Counted from the stretch's first letter, positions 1 to 9,564 are shown. The stretch is 64,000 nt of DNA from Riemerella anatipestifer (GCF_009670965.2 NZ_CP073239.1:1116001-1180000); one strand, 5' to 3'. The notes: generated by a model not told the origin, from the letters alone. Numbers and translations are program-made.

Positions 1-99
1 GGTCATTCTAAAATAACTACTACACAAGAATATTATGCGGAGCTAATGCCCAATAAATTAAGTGAACAGCTAAATAAATTAAAAGATAAGCTGAAATAA
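1..99 (+). CDS. Tyrosine site-specific integrase, C-terminal end (partial)
   Basis: Only the last 32 residues and the stop codon lie in the window; the gene begins to the left. The tail carries the Gly-His-Ser of the catalytic box, then Thr-Thr-Gln-Glu-Tyr-Tyr, where one tyrosine is the expected nucleophile, and ends in a Lys-rich tail. This is the normal end of a tyrosine recombinase of the Bacteroidota integrase group. In established biology such enzymes integrate and excise genomic islands. Its position opposite the tRNA-derived att sequence at 21599-21620 suggests it is the integrase of the island filling the first 21.6 kb. A strong hairpin follows at 110-142. Confidence 0.75.
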   Translation, partial: GHSKITTTQEYYAELMPNKLSEQLNKLKDKLK

Positions 100-109
100 T
101 TTCTATATT

Positions 110-149
110 TAACTGTGCTGTATTAAATTTACAGCATAGTTATTTTTTT
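110..149 (+). terminator. Intrinsic terminator after the integrase
   Basis: A 12-bp stem (110-121 with 131-142, one G-T pair) is followed by seven T residues (143-149). The T run ends exactly one base before the ATG of the helicase gene at 150, so the terminator sits between integrase and helicase with no spacer. Confidence 0.7.
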
Positions 150-2756
150 ATGCAATTAGAAATTACCAACTCTGCTTTCCAAGATTACCCTATAGAATTT
201 AAGGAAATCAATCCTGAAGATTTTCAATATATTTTCAACCCTGATGGAACTAGAGAAGAAAGAAATTGTTTTGAAATTGAAAATAATGGAGAGAAAATCA
301 TTGTTTCTCCTAATGAAGATGGTTATATCAATGAAGAATTACAAAGCCACATTGAACTAGAACATAAAAATACTGTGGTTATTAATGCAGCAGTAGGACA
401 AGGCAAATCTTACTCAATTATACAAATCATAAAAAGGTATTATGATGCTATGCAAAATGGAGGGCAACAATACCTCATTTTTGTAGCTAGTCCATTTGTG
501 AGTTTAGTAAAGCAATACTATGACGATATTGTAGAAGCAGGAATACCTGAAAGCCAAATTTACAATTATAACAATCTTGGGAGATATACTGAAACAAACT
601 ATCTTGACAGAGCTATACAAGTTATTACTGTAAATACCCTTTTAGGAAATCCTGGGGAAGATGGTTTTAAAAACTCTGACATCAAGAGAGAATATCTCAA
701 TCACCTAACTACATACTGCGAGGAAAACAATATTAAAGCAGTTTTTATTTATGATGAGTTGCATGATTCTTTTCAGAACTTCAAACAAAAATATATATTT
801 AATCTATGGAAATGGAGGAATGTAATACACAAAAATTTTGTACTAAGTGCCACCTATAATGAGGCTTCTAAAGTAGTTATAGAATATCTAGCTGAACTCA
901 CAGATTTTAAAATTCAAATTATAGAATCTGAAAGAGTAAGATTTCCTCAAAAGCAAAGCTCTCTGTATTTACATTATTCTCCTGACAATAATTTTACTTC
1001 TAGCACATTAGAAATCAAAGAACTAATCACAAAACTAATCTCTAGAGGAAAGAAAATAGACATCTTATGTTATTCTAAAACTTTAGCAAAAAGCCTGCTT
1101 AATTCTAGAGATAAAATAGGAAAACTACTTGTAGAAACCTATGGAGAAATAAAAGATTGTACTTCTGAACTCATCACTAACCAAAGACCTGAAAATGAAG
1201 AGCCAAAAAACCAGTTTGATAATACAAAATGTAATGTTGGCACTAACTTTAAGACAGGAGTAAGTATTAGGAAAGAAAACCATGCATTTATCATTATTCT
1301 TCCACCTAGAAGTACAAGAATGTGGTTCAGAAATAAATATGGCATTTTTTCAGGAGGCATCAACTCTGTTATTCAAGCTTTAGCTAGACAAAGAAACAAG
1401 GGAGAAATACATATTATCTTATCAAGACCAGATAAATTTGACTTTTCTACCCTAAAGCATACAGAGATGAACCCTCTACAAAAAGAGGAGTTTGAGAATT
1501 ATTACAACCTAATAACCTATCATAAAGACCCTAAAAAACTAGTAAAGTATATCAAACTAAACAGACAAAATTTTTTCCTAAGAGAATTTTATGAAAATAA
1601 ATTAAGAGGAAATATTAAGAATGAAATTGAAGCTATTGAGAATAATTTATCTAGGTTCAATCTAGCTAAATTAAGCTACCCTACTTATGATGAGTTTAAA
1701 CTTGAAAATGGAGAAGAGTTTTTAGCTAATGAATATCCTATATTTGGAGAAGATATAAGTGCATATCTAACTTTTGCGGCATTAACCAATCAATTCATTA
1801 ATTGTAAGCTGGTGGGAATTAATTATAAGAGAACATTGTTTTTTAAAGAAGGAGAGCTACAAGAAAATTTAACTCAATACTTCAATATATATTTTGGAGA
1901 AGACTACTACAATAGCATAACCACTTATTCTAATTTCAATATGTTCTATACAGAAATTAGAAATAAACTCTTCAATAGTTTTACCTTTAAATTTAAAAAA
2001 GATGCTAATAGAAGATGGGAAATCATTTCTTCATATTCAAATAAATTATTTGAAAATCAACTTCTAAGATTTTGTGCCATACAATATTTTCAAAATAACT
2101 ATTATTATCCTGATGAGATTAAAAATAAAAATCATGATATTGAATATACTCGGAGCAACTATTTTTTAGATTGTATTGCTGTAGCTAGAACTATTAATCT
2201 AGAGCAAATAGACTATTCTGATGAATACAAAAACAAAATAAAGGCATATCAGAATTTAGATTATTTTAGAACTAAAGTTATAAACTATATTGGCACCACT
2301 ACAAGAGGAAGAAGATTTAATTATTTACCTATAAAACCACTATCAGGTTTTTTAAATACAGATGAAACTTCAAAGGCTTTAGAAACAATTGATTTATTGA
2401 TAGAAAATGATGATTTTATAGGAAATAACATTTTCAATTTTAAAAGAAATTTTGAAGACAAAACAACGGAACAAAAGATAGAGTCATTTTACAGAATTTT
2501 ATTAGAAGATTTTTTTATGTCTCTCGAAACATATAAAAAAGTAACCATTAATGGAGACAGACTACTTGTTAAACCTATTACTGCTTATATCCCACTTCCT
2601 AATCCTTCTAGGGTAATTAATCTAGTACAACCTGCTGATTATGAACCAAATTATTTAGAGCAATATTCTCGGTGCATTTCAGAACTTTATGGAAGTGAAG
2701 AAACATATCAGAACATCATCAATGAGGCTTTGAAAAATCTAAACCAAGAGAATTAA
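150..2756 (+). CDS. Superfamily 2 helicase-like ATPase of the island
   Basis: This 868-aa protein has the core motifs of an SF2 helicase or ATPase: Walker A AAVGQGKS at residues 80-87, a DELH Walker B box at 202-205, a SAT motif at 233-235, and an Ala-Arg-Gln-Arg segment near residue 425 that resembles motif VI. The roughly 400 C-terminal residues are rich in Asn, Tyr and Phe and match nothing I recognise. The next Met falls after Walker A, so the start at 150 is the only sensible one even though it abuts a terminator. It is followed by a recombination ATPase and a DUF3871 protein, so a role in replicating or processing the element is likely, but this is inference. Helicase activity versus plain nucleic-acid-dependent ATPase cannot be decided from sequence. 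Confidence 0.7.
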   Translation: MQLEITNSAFQDYPIEFKEINPEDFQYIFNPDGTREERNCFEIENNGEKIIVSPNEDGYINEELQSHIELEHKNTVVINAAVGQGKSYSIIQIIKRYYDAMQNGGQQYLIFVASPFVSLVKQYYDDIVEAGIPESQIYNYNNLGRYTETNYLDRAIQVITVNTLLGNPGEDGFKNSDIKREYLNHLTTYCEENNIKAVFIYDELHDSFQNFKQKYIFNLWKWRNVIHKNFVLSATYNEASKVVIEYLAELTDFKIQIIESERVRFPQKQSSLYLHYSPDNNFTSSTLEIKELITKLISRGKKIDILCYSKTLAKSLLNSRDKIGKLLVETYGEIKDCTSELITNQRPENEEPKNQFDNTKCNVGTNFKTGVSIRKENHAFIIILPPRSTRMWFRNKYGIFSGGINSVIQALARQRNKGEIHIILSRPDKFDFSTLKHTEMNPLQKEEFENYYNLITYHKDPKKLVKYIKLNRQNFFLREFYENKLRGNIKNEIEAIENNLSRFNLAKLSYPTYDEFKLENGEEFLANEYPIFGEDISAYLTFAALTNQFINCKLVGINYKRTLFFKEGELQENLTQYFNIYFGEDYYNSITTYSNFNMFYTEIRNKLFNSFTFKFKKDANRRWEIISSYSNKLFENQLLRFCAIQYFQNNYYYPDEIKNKNHDIEYTRSNYFLDCIAVARTINLEQIDYSDEYKNKIKAYQNLDYFRTKVINYIGTTTRGRRFNYLPIKPLSGFLNTDETSKALETIDLLIENDDFIGNNIFNFKRNFEDKTTEQKIESFYRILLEDFFMSLETYKKVTINGDRLLVKPITAYIPLPNPSRVINLVQPADYEPNYLEQYSRCISELYGSEETYQNIINEALKNLNQEN

Positions 2757-2809
2757 ACTGTCCACTTTTTGTTCAAATAATATATCCCACTACAAAAAGT
2801 GGACAGTTT
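2755..2809. terminator. 17-bp perfect inverted repeat after the helicase gene
   Basis: Arms 2755-2771 and 2793-2809 are perfect complements with a 21-base loop. The hairpin begins inside the helicase stop codon. Neither side has a long T run, so it may be a terminator, an mRNA 3' stabiliser or a binding site. Confidence 0.5.
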
Positions 2810-3154
2810 AGTATATCCAAAATTAGCTATTCATACACAATCTTTGATAGGCAATTTACTTTAGGCAGTTACAATGCACATAGGAAACCTAACTGAAATT
2901 CCGTAAGCTACTTTACAATTCATAGGGGTTCTTTAGAAATCTCCCCATCCTAAAAAATCTAAGATTTAACAACGCACGAATTCAGAGGAGGACAACTCTG
3001 TTGTAAGTTTTTGTTCCAAAATTTTGGTACACAAAGTTACAAAAAATAAATGACAATTTCCAGTGTTTTAGCCTTATTTATAGTACTTTAAGACTAATAG
3101 CTAAATTGTATTTAACCTCAAAAAATATTTTTTAACCCAATAAATTTCAAAATT
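2810..3154. other. Gene-free gap with a possible minus-strand promoter
   Basis: No open frame is convincing here. On the minus strand, 3039-3032 reads TAACTTTG, a match to the Bacteroidota -7 box TAnnTTTG. It points toward the hairpin at 2755-2809 about 250 bases away, so a small RNA antisense to nothing but the gap is possible. A 12-base palindrome CCAAAATTTTGG lies at 3016-3027. The plus-strand promoter for the next gene was not identified. Confidence 0.3.
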
Positions 3155-4042
3155 ATGCAACTAAGACCAAGTGAAAGAAAAAGAGCCAAGATAAAAATGG
3201 CTTTACAAGGAAGTGCAGGAAGTGGTAAAACTTACTCAAGTTTGCTACTAGCACAAGGACTAACCAATGGAGACTTTTCTAAAGTAGCCATTATTGACAC
3301 AGAAAATGGAAGTGCTGACTTATATGCTCATTTAGGTAATTACAATGTACTTTCTATGCAGCCTCCATTTAGTCCTCAAAAGTATGTACAAGCTATTGAA
3401 GTTTGCGAGAAAGCAGGAATGGAGGTAATTATTTTAGATAGTATTTCTCATTGTTGGGATTATCTGTTAGATTATCACAGTTCCTTAGCTGGAAATAGCT
3501 TTACCAATTGGGCTAAAATTAAGCCTTTGGAGAAATTATTTATTGATAAAATACTTCAATCTAATGCTCATGTAATTGCTACTATGAGGACTAAACAGGA
3601 CTATGTACTCAATCAAAAAGATGGGAAGTTTATCCCTGAAAAAGTAGGTTTAAAGGCTGTTCAAAGAGATGGGTTAGACTTTGAGTTTACTCTAGTTTTT
3701 GATGTGGATATTAAGCATTTTGCTGTAGCTAGTAAGGACAGAACTGAAATTTTTATGGATAAACCTGAGTTTATCATCACTTCTGAAACAGGTAAGAAAA
3801 TTCTAGATTGGTGTAATTCTGGAAAGCTAGAAGTTCCATCTAGCTCTAAAGAATTATCTGAGCAAGAAGTGTATCAAGAAATTCAAATGTGTAACTCCTT
3901 ATCAGAGTTATTGGCTCTGTATCAGAAGTACCCACACTATCAGAAGAATTTAAAACCTGATTTTGAAGCTAAGAAATCCCTTTTAATACAATTAACCAAC
4001 CCTCAAAACTTTAGTCAAAATGGACACGCAAAACATCATTAA
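3155..4042 (+). CDS. RecA-like AAA ATPase (Sak4/AAA_24 type)
   Basis: This 295-aa protein has Walker A GSAGSGKT at residues 19-26 and a Walker B strand VIILDS at 91-96 followed by a Ser-His that fits the RecA-like fold of phage Sak4 and AAA_24 proteins. Those enzymes assist single-strand annealing or recombination in phages and mobile elements. After about residue 225 the protein becomes a variable tail. It overlaps the following DUF3871 gene by 23 bases, which implies translational coupling. I judge the ATPase fold secure and the Sak4 assignment probable. No DNA-binding domain is visible. Confidence 0.7.
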   Translation: MQLRPSERKRAKIKMALQGSAGSGKTYSSLLLAQGLTNGDFSKVAIIDTENGSADLYAHLGNYNVLSMQPPFSPQKYVQAIEVCEKAGMEVIILDSISHCWDYLLDYHSSLAGNSFTNWAKIKPLEKLFIDKILQSNAHVIATMRTKQDYVLNQKDGKFIPEKVGLKAVQRDGLDFEFTLVFDVDIKHFAVASKDRTEIFMDKPEFIITSETGKKILDWCNSGKLEVPSSSKELSEQEVYQEIQMCNSLSELLALYQKYPHYQKNLKPDFEAKKSLLIQLTNPQNFSQNGHAKHH

Positions 4043-5225
4043 ACCTGCTACTTTAGAAGAAGCCTTTGAAATTCCAAATTCTACTACCATAATAGGGAAT
4101 GAAACAAGTACAATGGAATTAAGGAATGTAGCTAAGAAATCTATTAGAGATGTATTTCTAGATAACTCTAATAGTATAGAAGATGCAGAGGTCTATTACC
4201 CAAGTAAAATGAATGAAGAACCTAAGTCTGAACCTAAAAATCAAGTTCAGACTTTTTTAATGGCTAATTCTGTAGTTACTTCTGCTGTAGAGGAACCAAA
4301 AGATAATAAGCCTAGTCCTTTCATTGTAGCTAATACTACAGAAGTACCTCTACTTCATCTAAAACAAGATTGTATTGTGCCTGTATTTAGTAAAGACAAT
4401 GAGAGAACTATTGCCCATCAAGAGTTTATAGAAGTAATACTCAATGCTACTCAAAAGGTATTCCCTCATCATAGCATGACTATTCCTGAAATTAGGGTAT
4501 CTCATCAAATTAAAGGGAGAGTGCCTGAGGCTATTCATAAAAATGTGAAAGATTTATTAGACCATGAGAAAACCATTTATTATGAAAGAATGGCTTTTAT
4601 AGTAAAAATCCCTAGCATTACAGAGGTTGTGAATGGAAATAAGCTATCTCTTTGTATAGGAGGAGTGAGGGCATATAATCAAGAGAACTTGTATAGTAAA
4701 AAAACACTTGAGAAGTTTAAGTTTTTCATTGGGTTTCAAAATCAAGTCTGTATGAATTTGTGTGTTTGGAGTGATGGTTTTGTGGAAGATATGAGAGTTT
4801 CTAATGCATTAGAACTACAATCTAAAGCCCTAGAAGTAATGCAAAATTATAATGCAGATTTACATCTTATGGAAATGAAAGAGCTTTCTCAAGATTTTCT
4901 TACAGAACATCAGTTTGCACAACTTATAGGTAAATCTAGGCTATACCAACATCTTCCTAAATTTGAGAAGTCTAAAATCCCTGTACTTAATTTTAATGAC
5001 AGCCATATTAACACTCTAGCTAAAGATTATTATGAGGATAAGAACTTCTGTAGGAAAGAAGATGGCAGGATAAATCTATGGAGTGTTTATAATCTCTTTA
5101 CTCAGGCTAATAAGTCTTCTTATATAGATACTTTCCTAGACAGGAATTTGAATGCTTTTGAGTTTTCTAAAGGCATTCAAAAAACTCTCAATGGTAATTC
5201 TAGTTATCATTGGTTTTTGAGTTAA
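4020..5225 (+). CDS. DUF3871 family protein
   Basis: This 401-aa protein has a low-complexity N-terminal 120 residues, then a conserved block with RVSHQIKGRVPEAIHK near 160-175, YYERMAFIVKIPS near 188-200 and IGGVRAYNQENLYSKKTLEK near 214-233. I recognise these as DUF3871, a family confined to Bacteroidota plasmids and integrative elements and commonly next to an AAA ATPase, as here. Its biochemical role is not known. The gene overlaps the upstream ATPase gene by 23 bases and ends at a clear terminator, so the pair forms one transcription unit separate from dnd. Confidence 0.75.
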   Translation: MDTQNIIKPATLEEAFEIPNSTTIIGNETSTMELRNVAKKSIRDVFLDNSNSIEDAEVYYPSKMNEEPKSEPKNQVQTFLMANSVVTSAVEEPKDNKPSPFIVANTTEVPLLHLKQDCIVPVFSKDNERTIAHQEFIEVILNATQKVFPHHSMTIPEIRVSHQIKGRVPEAIHKNVKDLLDHEKTIYYERMAFIVKIPSITEVVNGNKLSLCIGGVRAYNQENLYSKKTLEKFKFFIGFQNQVCMNLCVWSDGFVEDMRVSNALELQSKALEVMQNYNADLHLMEMKELSQDFLTEHQFAQLIGKSRLYQHLPKFEKSKIPVLNFNDSHINTLAKDYYEDKNFCRKEDGRINLWSVYNLFTQANKSSYIDTFLDRNLNAFEFSKGIQKTLNGNSSYHWFLS

Positions 5226-5231
5226 TTTTTG

Positions 5232-5270
5232 TTTTCCACTTCATAAATTTTATTGGAGTGGAAAATTTTT
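5232..5270 (+). terminator. Terminator between DUF3871 and dndC
   Basis: The stem pairs 5232-5243 with 5254-5265 (12 bp with one G-T pair) and is followed by TTTTT. It separates the recombination module from the dnd operon, which starts 41 bases later. Confidence 0.7.
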
Positions 5271-5310
5271 ATTACAATATATCGTATTTTTACACAAAAT
5301 TATCTTTTTA

Positions 5311-6672
5311 ATGGAAATTAAAAGTAAAAAAATCAATAGAATTATAGATGAAATTATAGATGAGTATGCTTATTCTCAGAATAAAGAAAGACCATGGATA
5401 ATTGGATTTAGTGGGGGAAAGGACTCTACCGTATTACTTACCTTGGTTTGGATTGCTCTAAAAAAAATTAGAGAAACTTTTGATACTCCTTACCAACTTA
5501 AAAGAAAAGTTTACGTAGTTTGTAATGACACAATGGTTGAAAATCCAATAATTTCAAATTATGTAGAGGACGTTTTAAGTAAAATTTCAGTTGAAGCACG
5601 AGAACAAGATTTACCGATTTTTGTAAAAAAAACCACTCCAAAATTAGAAGAATCCTTTTGGGTTAATGTGATTGGAAAAGGGTATCCAGTTCCAAACAAT
5701 GCATTTAGATGGTGTACTGATAAACTAAAGATAAGACCTACATCAAGTTTTTTAATGGAGCAAATTGATGAAAAAGGTGAAGCAATTGTTCTTTTAGGTA
5801 CCAGATATGATGAAAGTGCTACAAGAGAAAGATCAATAAAGAAACATGAAGTATCAGGAAGTAGGCTGTCTAGACATCAAAGCTCAGTGAATACTTATGT
5901 ATACGCTCCAATAAAAGAATTAATGCTAGAAGAAGTTTGGTACATCATTAATACAATTCCTTCTCCTTGGAAATTTGACAATTCTATTCTATTCAAAATC
6001 TATTCTGATGCCAGTGCTGATGATTATGAGTGTCCTACTGTCGTCACAAATAAAAAACACACCTCTTGTGGACAGTCTAGATTTGGTTGTTGGACTTGTA
6101 CGGTGGTAAAGAATGATAAGTCAATGAATTCATTGGTTAATAATGGGCAGGAATGGATGCAGCCACTACTAAATTTTAGAAATCAACTTTCTGAAGAGAG
6201 AAATCTATCTGAAAATAGGATGGATATTAGACGAAATGGGCAACCTGCTATTAGGGAGGATGGTTCATTTAATGGAACTTATACCCATATTTACAGATAT
6301 AAAATTTTAAAAAACTTATTAACAATACAAAATAACATTCAAAAAGGAAGACCTCATATTAGCCTTATTTCTAACCAAGAGCTTATTGCTATTCAGGTAA
6401 TTTGGAATAGAGATGGTTATTTTGATCATAGTGTTGGTGAACTTTATAAAAGCATTTACAATAAAAACATCAGTACTAGAAGTTTAAATAGTCTTAATAA
6501 TACAGAGAAAAGATTATTAAATGAAGTCTGTGAAAATGATTCAAACTATTATAATCTTATAGAGAATTTAATTACCCTACAGGAATCTAAAACTTTGATG
6601 GTTTCTAAGTTTGGAATTGGTAATGACATTGAAATGAGAATTGAATCCTTTGTAAAAAGTATAGAAAGATGA
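5311..6672 (+). CDS. dndC: DNA phosphorothioation sulfurtransferase DndC
   Basis: This 453-aa protein of the PAPS-reductase (PP-loop) family adenylates the DNA backbone target and passes sulfur from DndA/IscS in phosphorothioate modification. The PP-loop SGGKDST is at residues 34-40. Cysteines at 135 (FRWCTDK), 253, 260 and 263 (CGQSRFGCWTC) are the expected 4Fe-4S ligands, and the GTRYDESATRE block near 163-173 is typical of DndC. It overlaps dndD by 4 bases (ATGA), so translation is coupled. No dndA or dndB is present; the cysteine desulfurase is presumably a host IscS/SufS, and the usual DndB regulator is absent. The length is slightly below the common 500 residues but all motifs are present. 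Confidence 0.93.
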   Translation: MEIKSKKINRIIDEIIDEYAYSQNKERPWIIGFSGGKDSTVLLTLVWIALKKIRETFDTPYQLKRKVYVVCNDTMVENPIISNYVEDVLSKISVEAREQDLPIFVKKTTPKLEESFWVNVIGKGYPVPNNAFRWCTDKLKIRPTSSFLMEQIDEKGEAIVLLGTRYDESATRERSIKKHEVSGSRLSRHQSSVNTYVYAPIKELMLEEVWYIINTIPSPWKFDNSILFKIYSDASADDYECPTVVTNKKHTSCGQSRFGCWTCTVVKNDKSMNSLVNNGQEWMQPLLNFRNQLSEERNLSENRMDIRRNGQPAIREDGSFNGTYTHIYRYKILKNLLTIQNNIQKGRPHISLISNQELIAIQVIWNRDGYFDHSVGELYKSIYNKNISTRSLNSLNNTEKRLLNEVCENDSNYYNLIENLITLQESKTLMVSKFGIGNDIEMRIESFVKSIER

Positions 6673-8741
6673 AAATTGACAAAGTAATTTTAGAAAATTT
6701 CAGAGTGTACAGTGGATTAAATAAAATAAAATTTAATGATAATCCATCAAAAAACATAACCCTTATTTCTGGTAAAAACGGATATGGTAAAACTACATTT
6801 CTCACTTCTTTAATTTGGTGCTTTTATGGTAAAATGATGGTTGAGGTTGAGGAAAAATACAGAAATGATATAAAAAATCTAGGCGGTTATGAGAAATTTT
6901 TAGAAACGTTATATTCTAAAACATCTAATAACCTTATTAACCCAGTGCTTAGTGTAGAAATTGTTTTGAATGATGTTTTAATTCCTTCTATTCCATGCAA
7001 AACATTATCAATAAAAAGAACATTTGATATCATTAGTAAATTAGAAAATTTAGAAGTTTTAATCGATGGTTTTGAAAATGAACTCACTAAACAAGTTGGT
7101 TTTGATGTATTTATTAATGATTTTGTTTTACCTAGAGAAATAGCAAAATTTTTCTTCTTTGATGCAGAAAAGATTGTTTCTCTTGCAGAAGCTAAAACCA
7201 AGAATGAACTTAAATCACTTAGTAGAGCTTATTCTGAGGTTTTAGGTATAAAAAAATATGAAGATTTAAGAAAGAATTTACAAAGTATTATTAGCAGATT
7301 TAAGAGAAATGGAGCAAATGCTTTAGAAAGAACAAAACTTGATGATTTTATTAAAAAAGAACAAGAATACAGAGAGTTAATAGAAATTAATGAAAACAAG
7401 CAAAAACTGATTGATAATGAGATCAACTCTTTGAGGCAACAATCTGAACTTTTACAGGAGAAACTAATAAGAGAAGGCAATAAAATAACTCTTAATGAAC
7501 TTATGGAAATTAAGGAGCAGAGAGACTTATTGAAAGAAGACTCCATAAGGATTAAGAATAAACTTAAGAATTTTTTAGAGGTAATTCCTTTTATTATAGC
7601 GGGAAAAAAGTTTGAAGATTTAAAAAATCAGATTGACTTAGAAAAAAACTCAAAATTGACCAATCAGAAAGTTTTAATCGAAGAGTTGAAAGATTTTGCT
7701 GACAAGATAAAACATAACATCAATACTCTTGTTAAAGATGAAAAATTAAGGTTTGATTTATTATCTTCTATTAACAATGAAGTCTTTAAAAGTAGAAATA
7801 TTAAAAAAAAATCTCCATCAAACATTTTGTTAGACTTAGATGAAAGTTCAATAAATATATTTGATTCATTGTACTCTAGAATAAAGAACTCTTTTTCAGA
7901 ACAATTTCAATCAATAGTTCAAGAGGAAAAGAATAACAGAGTATTACTAAATAAGACTTTATATAAAATTAAAGCAGCTGAATCAAAAACAGATAATCCT
8001 GTTACTTTACAAGTTCGTGAAGACAAACTAGTTATTGATAATAAAATTTTTAAATTAATTAGAGATAAAGAAATTCTTATTGAAGAATTAGGTGGTTTAA
8101 GAAGTAAATACACTTCTACTGAAAAAATCCTTTCTGAGCTCGAAAAACAATTTAAAGTTAGAGAAACTGATTTAAAAAAATTTGAAATAACCACAAATCT
8201 TCTTCAAAAAATCTCAACTCTAATTACTAAAATTAAGGATGAAAAAAAATATTCTTTACAAAAATCTATATTGCTAGAATTTAATAAAATTATGCACAAA
8301 GAAGATTTTATTAAGAATGTAAGGGTAAATGTTCATGACGAGTATATGGATATTGACTTACTTGATAAGGAAGGATTTGTTATTGATAAAAACTTGCTTT
8401 CTAAAGGAGAACAACAGCTTTATGCAACTGCACTTTTGAAAGCTTTGGTGGTGGAGTCAGGAATAAATTTCCCTGTTTTTATAGACAGTCCATTACAGAA
8501 ATTTGATAAAAATCATTCTCTAAATATTATCAAAGAGTTTTATCCTACTATCTCAGATCAAGTAGTTTTATTTCCACTATTAGAAAAAGAACTAACTTTT
8601 AATGAATTTGAACTAATGAAAGATAATATTTCCAAAGTTTATTTGATTGAAAATTTTGATAAAAAATCAAAATTCAAAGAAGTAAAAAAAATAGATGATT
8701 TATTTAATTCTAAAAACTTAGAAAATGTTTACTCAAATTAA
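6669..8741 (+). CDS. dndD: DNA phosphorothioation ATPase DndD
   Basis: This 690-aa SMC/Rad50-like ATPase is required for phosphorothioation. Walker A is GKNGYGKT at residues 35-42. A long Lys/Glu-rich coiled-coil region covers about residues 190-540. Near the C-terminus an ABC-type signature (LLSKGEQQ) is followed by the Walker B-like VFIDSPLQKFD. There is no CxxC zinc hook in the coiled coil, unlike the SMC-like protein encoded at 10922-13105. The gene overlaps dndC by 4 bases and dndE by 17 bases, so the three genes are one tight operon. The order C-D-E and the length match the family. Confidence 0.92.
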   Translation: MKIDKVILENFRVYSGLNKIKFNDNPSKNITLISGKNGYGKTTFLTSLIWCFYGKMMVEVEEKYRNDIKNLGGYEKFLETLYSKTSNNLINPVLSVEIVLNDVLIPSIPCKTLSIKRTFDIISKLENLEVLIDGFENELTKQVGFDVFINDFVLPREIAKFFFFDAEKIVSLAEAKTKNELKSLSRAYSEVLGIKKYEDLRKNLQSIISRFKRNGANALERTKLDDFIKKEQEYRELIEINENKQKLIDNEINSLRQQSELLQEKLIREGNKITLNELMEIKEQRDLLKEDSIRIKNKLKNFLEVIPFIIAGKKFEDLKNQIDLEKNSKLTNQKVLIEELKDFADKIKHNINTLVKDEKLRFDLLSSINNEVFKSRNIKKKSPSNILLDLDESSINIFDSLYSRIKNSFSEQFQSIVQEEKNNRVLLNKTLYKIKAAESKTDNPVTLQVREDKLVIDNKIFKLIRDKEILIEELGGLRSKYTSTEKILSELEKQFKVRETDLKKFEITTNLLQKISTLITKIKDEKKYSLQKSILLEFNKIMHKEDFIKNVRVNVHDEYMDIDLLDKEGFVIDKNLLSKGEQQLYATALLKALVVESGINFPVFIDSPLQKFDKNHSLNIIKEFYPTISDQVVLFPLLEKELTFNEFELMKDNISKVYLIENFDKKSKFKEVKKIDDLFNSKNLENVYSN

Positions 8742-9108
8742 AACTTCTAAAAAGAATAAAGACGTCGTGGCAACATTAACTAGGAAGCTAAGTTTAGGTA
8801 CAGAAAATAATATTGCAAGGATTGCAATGGTCTATTCTTTATCTAAAGATATCAAACTTGACATAAAGGATTTAGAAGATTATGGAGGCAAAGAATATTC
8901 TAGGTCTGTACTTTTTGGAGATTACTATGATTATTATATTGGTTTGGTTTGTGTACACTATAACCTATACAAATCAGATAAAGAAATTCCAAAATATGTT
9001 AAACTTCATATTGACCATGGTTTATCTCTTCTTAATGAAGAAATAAACCTAAGATCCAATATTGATGGTTTTGATTTTTTGACTGAAAAAATTGCTGCAT
9101 CAAAATAG
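8725..9108 (+). CDS. dndE: DNA phosphorothioation protein DndE
   Basis: This 127-aa protein fits DndE, which forms tetramers that bind nicked double-stranded DNA and is needed for sulfur modification. It is helical and basic at the N-terminus (Lys-Thr-Ser-Lys-Lys-Asn-Lys), has the GTENNIARIA segment near residues 26-35, and has the FGDYYDYYIGLV block near 70-81 followed by a conserved HIDHGL. It overlaps the end of dndD by 17 bases and is followed at once by a terminator, so it closes the modification operon. Confidence 0.9.
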   Translation: MFTQIKTSKKNKDVVATLTRKLSLGTENNIARIAMVYSLSKDIKLDIKDLEDYGGKEYSRSVLFGDYYDYYIGLVCVHYNLYKSDKEIPKYVKLHIDHGLSLLNEEINLRSNIDGFDFLTEKIAASK

Positions 9109-9145
9109 AGGGAGATTATATATCTCCCTATTTCTTTATTATTTT
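9109..9145 (+). terminator. Terminator after dndE
   Basis: The stem AGGGAGAT (9109-9116) pairs with ATCTCCCT (9122-9129), loop of 5, then a T-rich tract. It begins one base after the dndE stop codon. Confidence 0.7.
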
Positions 9146-9345
9146 TTAATTATCTCATCAGAAGCTATTGCTATTCCATTATGTGAAATTTTCTACTTAA
9201 TAATGAAGATAGCATTTGTTTCTCTATTATTATTAAAGCCTACATATTTTTTTCAAAAATTTCATCGGGTTTAGGCAGAAATTATAAGTCGTTGTAAAAA
9301 ATCCTATAGCTAAAAGAACTGTTAATAATTTTTGCTTTAAGTTTT

Positions 9346-9564
9346 TTATCTAGAAGCACTTTTCTTAATTGTGATATTCTAATTATGGTTGATTGGTGAA
9401 GAATCTAAATTTAATTCTATACTTACTAAATCTTTTAAGCTAACTAATTTTATTTTAGCTATCTAATTAGAGGTAATATCATTCTCCCAAAAATCTTGTG
9501 ATCTTTTGAATTCATAAATAGTTTCTATATTACTACTTCTTTCAAGAAAAGCGTAAAAATCCAT
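9346..9564 (-). pseudogene. Decayed minus-strand gene between the dnd and Pbe-like operons
   Basis: Reading leftward from an ATG at 9564 gives a protein-like frame of 33 residues, a TAG at 9465-9463, 27 more residues, a second TAG at 9381-9379 and 10 more residues before the frame ends at 9346. Residue composition stays protein-like through both stops (for example FLERSSNIETIYEFKRSQ, then VSLKDLVSIELNLDSSPIN). I do not recognise the parent with confidence. The Asp-Ser-Ser-Pro segment could be the region of the first catalytic Asp of an IS4-like transposase, but that is weak. Confidence 0.35.

Noticed and set aside
9092-9274. A 60-codon frame overlapping the end of dndE
   Set aside because: It spans the dndE terminator hairpin and has no conserved features.
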